Source of the DNA: an uncultured Saprospiraceae bacterium
GTDB taxonomy: Bacteria > Bacteroidota > Bacteroidia > Chitinophagales > Saprospiraceae
Length of the DNA: 6,571 bases
Direction: 5' to 3'
Assembly (NCBI GenBank): GCA_938002705.1
Contig: CALLAG010000430.1
Span: 1-6,571, forward strand
Part shown: positions 1 to 4,897 of the stretch, one piece after another
Layout of the letters: each line of letters begins with the position of its first letter
Position numbering within the stretch: the first letter of the stretch is position 1
The notes under the pieces: generated by a model
Databases searched by the model: none
What the model saw: only the letters and a program-made list of their open reading frames with translations
What the model was told of the DNA's origin: nothing
Made by a program: the position numbers and the translations under genes

Positions 1-75
1 GGCATCACTGCCATGAGCAAGATGGAGGACGAATATCAAGAAATGATAAATAAGATCTATGTCCCTACTGCTTGA
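1..75 (+). CDS. pabB: C-terminal end of aminodeoxychorismate synthase component I (PabB), partial
   Basis: Frame 1 is open from the window edge to a TGA at 73-75 and encodes GITAMSKMEDEYQEMINKIY followed by VPTA. The pattern Gly-Ile-Thr, an acidic E-Y-Q-E-M stretch and a closing K-I-Y-V-P is how chorismate-binding enzymes of the PabB/TrpE family end in Bacteroidota, from what I recall of the family. PabB makes 4-amino-4-deoxychorismate from chorismate and ammonia in the cytoplasm. Only 24 residues are visible, so no catalytic residue can be checked. The call rests on this tail plus the overlapping pabC-like gene, a standard partner. The reading frame continues 17 bases into the next gene, which suggests translational coupling. 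Anthranilate synthase component I or isochorismate synthase would be alternatives, but the neighbour argues for PabB. Confidence 0.72.
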   Translation, partial: GITAMSKMEDEYQEMINKIYVPTA

Positions 76-661
76 AAGCATCAAAGTACTCGATAACAAA
101 ATCTATGCTTGGCCTTATCATGAGCAGAGGATACTGCGCAGCCTTAAGACTTGTTACGGTGATGAGACAGACAGCCTTATATCTCTATCTCATCTACAGA
201 AATATGTAGATCAGTTAGATAATCGGCTCTACAAACTAAGACTCATCTATAATGATCATAGCTACAGAATAGAACATCATCTCTATAGCATGAAAAATAT
301 ACAGTCATTAAAATTAGTACATGATGACTCTATAAGATATTCTGAAAAATACGCCGATAGAGAAACGCTGAACGATCTCTATTCTAAAAAAGGAGATGCA
401 GATGATATCCTCATCATACGCAATGGATTAGTCACAGATAGTTACTATTGTAATGTTGCTTTATTAAAAGATGGATTGTGGTATACTCCTAAAAGTCCAC
501 TTCTTAATGGTGTGATGAGGCAGCAGTTATTAGATCAGGATTTAATTATTGAGGCTGATATATTAGCTGATGATCTGTCGTCATATACTCGCATTAGGTT
601 ATTTAATGCTATGGTGGGCTTTGGGGATGTGGAGGTTTCTGTGGATAATGTTTTTGAATAA
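59..661 (+). CDS. pabC: PabC-like aminotransferase class IV (probable aminodeoxychorismate lyase)
   Basis: This 200-residue protein belongs to the short class IV PLP-enzyme family that accompanies pabB in Bacteroidota. The likely reaction is 4-amino-4-deoxychorismate to p-aminobenzoate plus pyruvate, for cytoplasmic folate synthesis. Visible family landmarks: H21/R24 in an early HEQR segment, R61 in KLRLIY, the probable PLP lysine K97 in EKYADR, the cofactor-binding segment NGLVTDSYYCN (about 122-132), and WYTPKSPLLNGVMR (about 141-154), where most members have PLL-x-GT-x-R. Classical PabC is about 270 residues. The short form seems to be normal in this phylum, so I do not read it as truncation. 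The ATG at 59 lies inside the end of pabB (17-base overlap), implying coupled translation, and there is no clear Shine-Dalgarno. A branched-chain or D-amino-acid transaminase is the alternative, but the context makes PabC better. Function is inferred from family and neighbour. Confidence 0.8.
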   Translation: MSLLLESIKVLDNKIYAWPYHEQRILRSLKTCYGDETDSLISLSHLQKYVDQLDNRLYKLRLIYNDHSYRIEHHLYSMKNIQSLKLVHDDSIRYSEKYADRETLNDLYSKKGDADDILIIRNGLVTDSYYCNVALLKDGLWYTPKSPLLNGVMRQQLLDQDLIIEADILADDLSSYTRIRLFNAMVGFGDVEVSVDNVFE

Positions 662-675
662 GTCAAAAACTTTTG

Positions 676-711
676 GCGTTTGTCGAGGCTTGTAGCCTCG
701 ATACAATACGC
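676..711. repeat. REP-like hairpin, copy A (possible bidirectional terminator)
   Basis: The core is a perfect 8-bp stem: TCGAGGCT at 683-690, loop TGT at 691-693, AGCCTCGA at 694-701. The stem extends outward through TTG (680-682) with CAA (704-706), after a 2-base bulge (702-703). It extends again through GCGT (676-679) with ACGC (708-711), past a 1-base bulge at 707, giving 15 pairs in all. Long imperfect palindromes with an asymmetric bulge, placed just beyond a stop codon between convergent genes, are typical of REP elements. Read on the minus strand, the arm at 711-694 matches 745-762 of copy B at 15 of 18 positions. It could also simply act as a terminator for one or both flanking genes. 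Genome-wide copy number is unknown from this window. Confidence 0.6.
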
Positions 712-744
712 TCATAATATATAGCAAGACTACTATCGGATCAC

Positions 745-774
745 GCATATTGCATTGAGGCTATGCCTGTCAAT
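745..774. repeat. REP-like hairpin, copy B, inverted relative to copy A and more decayed
   Basis: The stem consists of ATTG (754-757) plus AGGC (758-761), loop TAT (762-764), GCCT (765-768), a 2-base GT bulge (769-770) and CAAT (771-774). Like copy A it has a 3-base loop and a 2-base bulge on the 3' arm. Its leading segment, GCATATTGCATTGAGGCT at 745-762, aligns with the reverse complement of 694-711 with three differences. Similarity continues less well to about 778. The outer foot that pairs in copy A no longer pairs here, so this copy looks degenerate. The opposite orientation of the two copies, 33 bases apart, is the arrangement of a bacterial interspersed mosaic element. Confidence 0.5.
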
Positions 775-807
775 CCTCTAGTGGAAGCATTGAAGAGCTA
801 ATATTCT

Positions 808-1935
808 TTAAATTATATCAACTCCATCACTCGGCGACACAGAAATAACATCAAGCTGTAAGCCAAACTTCTCGTGATAGCTTTTCTCGATCGTTAGACT
901 ATCAAAACCATCCTGGACCAAAGCAATCACACTTCCCCCAAATCCACCACCCATCATTCTGCAGCCTAATACTTGGCTATCACTACTGAGTTCATTGCAT
1001 ACAAAATCTAATTCCTTGCAACTGACTTCATAATCTTCTGACAAAGACTTATGTGATTGATTAAGTAATGTTCCTAATGCTGAGTAGTTATTGTCAGTTA
1101 TGCAGTTAACGGCTTGCCTTACTCTTAGTATCTCAGTGTATACGTGCTTGATTCTTTTTTGTAATAGTGGCTTGTCGTATAACACAGCAATGTCCGTATT
1201 CGAAACTTGGGAGAAGGTTTTCCTAGATTGTATTCTCTCATTAATAATCTCTAAAGCTTCTTCTACTTGGCCACGTCTGTTATTATAGGGTGTATTAGCC
1301 AATTCATGTTTGACATTGGTGTTCAGTAATATCCATTTGTAAGGATTAGAGGATATATCTACTAGTGAGTGTGTGCCAGTATTACAATCTATCAGTAAGG
1401 CATTGTCCTTCTGTCCATGCAGGATCGTGTACTGATCCATAATACCGCCACGTATACCTATACCGTGTTCTGCTTGAGAGGCGATATCTACCATCTTATT
1501 TTTTGTCAAGCCAAGATTATAAAGCCGATCTATAATGTGTATAATCCCTACGCATATTGCTGAAGAAGAAGAGACACCGGCACCCACCGGAATATCACTT
1601 GCGAAGTAAATGTCTACACCTCTGATGCTATAATCAGCAGATATAATTCTAATCGCTTGACTAAAGTAAGAGCGCCAACCGGAGTGATCGGACTCAACAC
1701 CTATCAGAAAGTCCTGTTCCTCATCGACATCAAGCGCTTTGACATTTATAATATTATCTGAACGCCTTCTTGCTACGAAATACATGCTCTGCTCTATCGC
1801 AAATGGCAATACACTCCCACCACAATAATCGATATGTTCTCCTATAATATTAGCTCTGCCAGGAACTCTTATAATTATGTCTGGTGCACCGATATCGGTA
1901 GCAAATCTATCTTGGATATATTTTAATTTCGACAT
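808..1935 (-). CDS. galK: Galactokinase-family GHMP kinase (galactokinase or N-acetylgalactosamine kinase-like)
   Basis: The protein has 375 residues, close to full galactokinase length, and would phosphorylate C1 of galactose (or a related sugar) with ATP in the cytoplasm. All GHMP landmarks are present: the galactokinase signature PGRANIIGEHIDYCGGSVLP at 25-44 with R27, E33 and D36; the ATP loop PVGAGVSSSSA at 116-126; GGIMDQ at 163-168 with presumed catalytic base D167; YNNRRGQ near 217-223; SHKSLSEDYEVSCKELD around 295-310; and MMGGGFGG at 327-334. The signature IIGEHIDYCG resembles human GALK2 and yeast Gal1 rather than the usual bacterial GEHTDYN, so the true sugar is uncertain. The ATG at 1935 follows the stop of the upstream TPR gene by 18 bases, suggesting one transcript. 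No galT, galE, galM or sugar transporter is visible in the window. Confidence 0.88.
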   Translation of the reverse strand: MSKLKYIQDRFATDIGAPDIIIRVPGRANIIGEHIDYCGGSVLPFAIEQSMYFVARRRSDNIINVKALDVDEEQDFLIGVESDHSGWRSYFSQAIRIISADYSIRGVDIYFASDIPVGAGVSSSSAICVGIIHIIDRLYNLGLTKNKMVDIASQAEHGIGIRGGIMDQYTILHGQKDNALLIDCNTGTHSLVDISSNPYKWILLNTNVKHELANTPYNNRRGQVEEALEIINERIQSRKTFSQVSNTDIAVLYDKPLLQKRIKHVYTEILRVRQAVNCITDNNYSALGTLLNQSHKSLSEDYEVSCKELDFVCNELSSDSQVLGCRMMGGGFGGSVIALVQDGFDSLTIEKSYHEKFGLQLDVISVSPSDGVDII

Positions 1936-1953
1936 TCTTTTTATCCAGATTCT

Positions 1954-3108
1954 TTATTTAGATTGATGTCGCTCTTCTTTTAATATTCTTGCTCTTGACA
2001 TTGCATATTTCTTATACTCCTCATTATCATGTGATGATTTTGCATACTTTTTATAATAATTAATCGCAATGCTTTTGTCCTTATAGTAGGTGTCAGAAGC
2101 TCTCGCAAGATAGAATAGCAATACTGGATCATCACTATACTTATACGCATCTTGATAATGCGGTATCGCCTCTTTGAGCTTATTATTATCATTATTTATT
2201 TTAGCCAAATTTCGATGATAATTCCCAACATTAGGTGAGATTGCTTCTTCTAATGCCTTTACATAATGATGTTCCGCAAAAGCCATATTATCCATCTTCT
2301 CATAAGCTGTCGCCAAATAATAATGAGCATACTCCTTACTTCCATTATCCATCAATGCTCTCTCTAAGTAGAATATCGATTGCTCAAAAGAATCAATCTG
2401 TATAAGAGAATAGCCCAGCAATTTATTATAGTAAGGCGACAGATCTACTTGGCCGGTTATTTTCTTAAGATAGTAGATGGTACTGTCGTATTCCTTTTGC
2501 TTATACTTACTCCGTGCTATTAATTGATGGAAGTTGATATTAGTCGAGTCCATTGATAGGCCTACATGCATAAGGCTATCGGCCTCATTGTATTGTTCGT
2601 TTTGTTGGAATATTTCTGTGAGGCCTCTGATGGAGAATAGGTCCTTAGGATTAAGTTTGTATGCTTGAGCATAATAGCTAAAAGCTTCCGTTATTAATCC
2701 TGCTTTGGCATAATTTTGTGCCAACTTACGTTTGAAAATGGCATTGTCAGAAAAGGTCTTAGATAGTTTGGTGTAGAACTTAACGGCCTTAGGAGTATTG
2801 TTCTCTTGCTCGTATATAGATGCTAATTGAGACATAGAGAGCTGATTAAGTGTATCCAATTCCACAGCCTTAAGAAAAACTTTTTTGGCTTCAGCCATCA
2901 TCCCTACACGATATGCAGAAAGTCCCGCCCTTTCATAGTATGATACTACCGTAGTATCACTTTCTATACATCGGGAGTATAAATCATATGCCGATGCATA
3001 ATCTCCTTTGTCATAAGCCTTAACCGCTGATAACTCAAGTGTATCGGCTTGAGCAATGGAAGAATCCGATACAATTAAGGCCGCTATTACTACAAAAAAA
3101 TACTTCAT
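1954..3108 (-). CDS. Exported tetratricopeptide-repeat protein
   Basis: This 384-residue protein opens with a signal peptide: MKYFF, a hydrophobic core VVIAALIV, and a probable cleavage after SSIAQA near residue 21, with no lipobox cysteine. From about residue 26 to near residue 370 it is an almost unbroken array of roughly ten TPR units of 33-36 residues. Recognisable helices include AYDKGDYASAYDLYSRCIE (about 30-48), AYRVGMMAEAKKVFLKAVELD (about 65-85), YAKAGLITEAFSYYAQAYKLNP and AYEKMDNMAFAEHHYVKALEEA. There is no catalytic domain, so the role is presumably scaffolding or protein-protein interaction in the periplasm. It is the first gene of a minus-strand pair with the galactokinase-family gene. 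The short gap supports co-transcription, but I know of no functional link between the two. The C-terminus is highly charged (KEERHQSK). The specific partner is unknown. Confidence 0.82.
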   Translation of the reverse strand: MKYFFVVIAALIVSDSSIAQADTLELSAVKAYDKGDYASAYDLYSRCIESDTTVVSYYERAGLSAYRVGMMAEAKKVFLKAVELDTLNQLSMSQLASIYEQENNTPKAVKFYTKLSKTFSDNAIFKRKLAQNYAKAGLITEAFSYYAQAYKLNPKDLFSIRGLTEIFQQNEQYNEADSLMHVGLSMDSTNINFHQLIARSKYKQKEYDSTIYYLKKITGQVDLSPYYNKLLGYSLIQIDSFEQSIFYLERALMDNGSKEYAHYYLATAYEKMDNMAFAEHHYVKALEEAISPNVGNYHRNLAKINNDNNKLKEAIPHYQDAYKYSDDPVLLFYLARASDTYYKDKSIAINYYKKYAKSSHDNEEYKKYAMSRARILKEERHQSK

Positions 3109-3192
3109 AAAAAATATAGATGCTTCTGAATATCTGATTGATGTATAAGGTAATAATTTTTCTTATACCTTAGATGCATACAAAGTCATAGT
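3109..3192. promoter_or_regulatory. Divergent intergenic control region with overlapping inverted repeats
   Basis: These 84 bases separate the start of the minus-strand TPR gene from the GTG start of the plus-strand lipid gene, so promoters for both directions should lie here or reach into the coding sequence. Two inverted repeats overlap: GTATAAG (3143-3149) with CTTATAC (3162-3168), and TAAGGTA (3146-3152) with TACCTTA (3166-3172). They share bases and cannot both form at once. Neither promoter matches the Bacteroidota TTTG / TAnnTTTG pattern cleanly. The nearest are TAATTTTT at 3154-3161 on the plus strand and TGACTTTG (minus strand, 3189-3182), each one base off with no properly spaced -33 element. 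The repeats could be an operator or a weak hairpin; this is inference. Confidence 0.4.
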
Positions 3193-3945
3193 GTGAACTT
3201 ATATAACAATATCATAGCAGCCAAAAGAACGAATAAGAAAAAATTCGTTGTACTGCTCGACCCTGATAAGACTCATGGATTAATGCTTGATCAAACGATC
3301 AAGTTATGTAATGATGCACACGTAGATTACCTCTTTCTAGGTGGTAGTCTATTAATGCATACAGACTTAGATGACTACATACTAAGAATCAAAGCACAGT
3401 CAGATATACCCGTCATATTGTTCCCAGGTAGCACTCATCAGATAAGTAGTGAAGCCGATGCATTATTATACCTCTCAATGATATCAGGCAGAAACCCCGA
3501 GCTACTTATAGGTAAGCATGTAGAATCCGCAGCTCAAATCAAACAAAGTGGCATAGAAGTCATATCTACTGGATATATACTGATAGATGGAGGAAGACAA
3601 ACTTCGGTCAATTATATGAGTAACACCATGCCGATACCCAGTGATAAAAATAGCATTGCAGTATCTACAGCAATAGCAGGAGAGCTGTTAGGTCTAAAAA
3701 TGATCTATCTCGAAGCTGGTAGTGGCGCTACTACTCCAGTATCATCTTCTATGATAACAGCGGTGAGCAACTCTATAGACATACCACTAATAGTCGGTGG
3801 TGGTATAAGAACTCCAGAAGCAGCCGAAAAGTCTATAAAGTCTGGTGCTGACATCCTTGTCATAGGTAACGCCATAGAAAAAGATCCACAACTTATCATA
3901 GACATGTCAGCAGCTATCCATTCTTCCTCAAAATCAATAGTATAA
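3193..3945 (+). CDS. Geranylgeranylglyceryl phosphate synthase, bacterial group II (PcrB/GGGPS family)
   Basis: This 250-residue TIM-barrel prenyltransferase would join sn-glycerol-1-phosphate to a long polyprenyl diphosphate (geranylgeranyl in characterised Bacteroidota members), forming an archaeal-type ether bond. Visible family segments: LLDPDK at 21-26, the metal/diphosphate region; GGS at 50-52; ILFPGS ending at 80; SGRNPELLIG around 98-107; STGYILIDGG at 125-134; YLEAGSGA at 172-179; GGGIRTPE at 202-209 and GNAIEKDP at 225-232, the phosphate-binding loops near the C-terminus. The start is GTG at 3193. It is the only in-frame start that yields the expected N-terminus (NLYNNIIAAKRTNKKKF), since the next in-frame ATG is codon 31, inside the barrel and beyond the LLDPDK motif. 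Only four bases separate its stop from rsgA, so the two are probably co-transcribed. No glycerol-1-phosphate dehydrogenase is in view. Confidence 0.9.
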   Translation: MNLYNNIIAAKRTNKKKFVVLLDPDKTHGLMLDQTIKLCNDAHVDYLFLGGSLLMHTDLDDYILRIKAQSDIPVILFPGSTHQISSEADALLYLSMISGRNPELLIGKHVESAAQIKQSGIEVISTGYILIDGGRQTSVNYMSNTMPIPSDKNSIAVSTAIAGELLGLKMIYLEAGSGATTPVSSSMITAVSNSIDIPLIVGGGIRTPEAAEKSIKSGADILVIGNAIEKDPQLIIDMSAAIHSSSKSIV

Positions 3946-3949
3946 CAAA

Positions 3950-4897
3950 ATGCTCAACGGACTCATCATAAGATCTACTGGTAGCTGGTACGAAGTACTT
4001 CTTGACTCTGGCGAAATCATTGCATGTAGGATAATAGGAAAATTTAAGTTAGATGGAAAAAAACTAACTAACCCAGTGGCTGTAGGTGATAATGTACTTG
4101 TCAGAATGGAAGAAGGACAAGAGACAGGTATGATCAAAGAAATCAAAGATCGCAAGAACTATGTCATCAGGCAATCGCCAAGAAAAAAGCACTTTCTCCA
4201 TATTCTGGCAGCCAACATAGATCAAGCCATACTCATCGTCACTATCAGGCGACCGATGCTGAAGCAAGGCTTCATAGATCGATTCTTATTGATGACAGAG
4301 CCTTATGACATCCCAGTCCATATCTTCTTTAATAAATCAGACCTCTATACAGAAGATGATCTTGCTCTCTATCATGAACTCCGTGACATCTATGAAAAAA
4401 TAGGTCATAGCACCCACCTTGTATCTGCGATGGATCAAGAAGGTATCGCCAATATGCGAGTAGTCATAGAAGGCAAGACCACCCTATTCTCTGGACAGTC
4501 TGGAGTAGGAAAATCGTCACTTATTAATTGTCTACTCCCTGATCAAGAACTGAAAACTAAAGTCCTATCTGAATATACAGGCAAGGGTCAGCATACGACG
4601 ACATTTGCTGAGATGTTCTTAATGAAGAATAATACACATATCATAGATTCTCCTGGGATCAAGACCTTAGCATTTAACCACTTAGAAGAGAAAGATGTTG
4701 CACATAATTTTAAGGAATTCTTTAAAGCTTCTGTAGATTGCAAGTATGATAATTGCATGCACAAAGAAGAACCTAAATGTGCCGTCAAAGAGCAACTCGA
4801 AGCTGGAGAAATAAGCATACTCAGATATCAGAATTACTTACAACTATTAGAAGAGGTCACAGACCAGAATTATTGGGAGAGAAACAAAGACTACTAA
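3950..4897 (+). CDS. rsgA: Ribosome small-subunit maturation GTPase RsgA
   Basis: The protein has 315 residues, normal RsgA length, and is a circularly permuted GTPase that checks late 30S assembly and releases factors on GTP hydrolysis. In order: an N-terminal OB fold (about 1-70, with VAVGDNVLV); G4 NKSD at 128-131; G5 SA at 159-160; G1 GQSGVGKS at 182-189; G2 region GKGQHTTTFAEMF at 211-223; G3 DSPG at 233-236; and a C-terminal zinc site C264, C269, H271, C277 in CKYDNCMHKEEPKC. The G4-G5-G1-G2-G3 order is the permutation diagnostic of this family. G3 reads DSPG where DTPG is usual, a conservative change. The ATG at 3950 follows the lipid-synthase stop by four bases. Its stop TAA (4895-4897) overlaps the stop of the convergent membrane gene. 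Confidence 0.95.
   Translation: MLNGLIIRSTGSWYEVLLDSGEIIACRIIGKFKLDGKKLTNPVAVGDNVLVRMEEGQETGMIKEIKDRKNYVIRQSPRKKHFLHILAANIDQAILIVTIRRPMLKQGFIDRFLLMTEPYDIPVHIFFNKSDLYTEDDLALYHELRDIYEKIGHSTHLVSAMDQEGIANMRVVIEGKTTLFSGQSGVGKSSLINCLLPDQELKTKVLSEYTGKGQHTTTFAEMFLMKNNTHIIDSPGIKTLAFNHLEEKDVAHNFKEFFKASVDCKYDNCMHKEEPKCAVKEQLEAGEISILRYQNYLQLLEEVTDQNYWERNKDY

Larger units (their letters stand above)
662..807. other. Non-coding gap between convergent genes, carrying a hairpin pair
   Basis: This 146-base stretch lies between the pabC-like stop and the galactokinase stop and has no credible ORF. Most of it is taken up by two related hairpin elements in opposite orientation, listed separately at 676-711 and 745-774, with 33 AT-rich bases between them. 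A weak small palindrome, CAAAA-AC-TTTTG, sits at 664-675. As the only space between two converging transcription units, the gap presumably also holds whatever terminates them. However, neither hairpin is followed by a strong T-run in either direction, apart from TTTTT on the minus strand at 669-665. Confidence 0.7.

Noticed and set aside
676..711. Hairpin A as a classical intrinsic terminator for pabC
   Set aside because: On the plus strand it is followed by TCATAATATA rather than a T-run, so a textbook terminator is not supported. A REP-like element fits better, though a terminating role on the minus strand is not excluded.
1091..1288. 65-codon plus-strand ORF inside the galactokinase gene
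   Set aside because: It is fully antisense to a well-conserved GHMP kinase, has no recognisable domain, and its composition follows from the opposite-strand codons.
1980..2192. 70-codon minus-strand ORF overlapping the TPR gene in another frame
   Set aside because: It is rich in Ile, Arg and Met as expected for an out-of-frame reading of AT-rich TPR codons. The TPR frame continues intact through the region.
2630..2960. Possible frameshift or degenerate section in the TPR gene
   Set aside because: The frame is continuous and the TPR spacing is regular through this part, so the gene appears intact.
3705..3905. 66-codon minus-strand ORF inside the GGGPS gene
   Set aside because: It is antisense to the conserved YLEAGSGA and GGGIRTPE loops and has no independent support.
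3934..4818. Three minus-strand ORFs (3934-4155, 4064-4267, 4588-4818) across rsgA
   Set aside because: All are antisense to conserved RsgA domains and lack domains or plausible starts; they are frame shadows.
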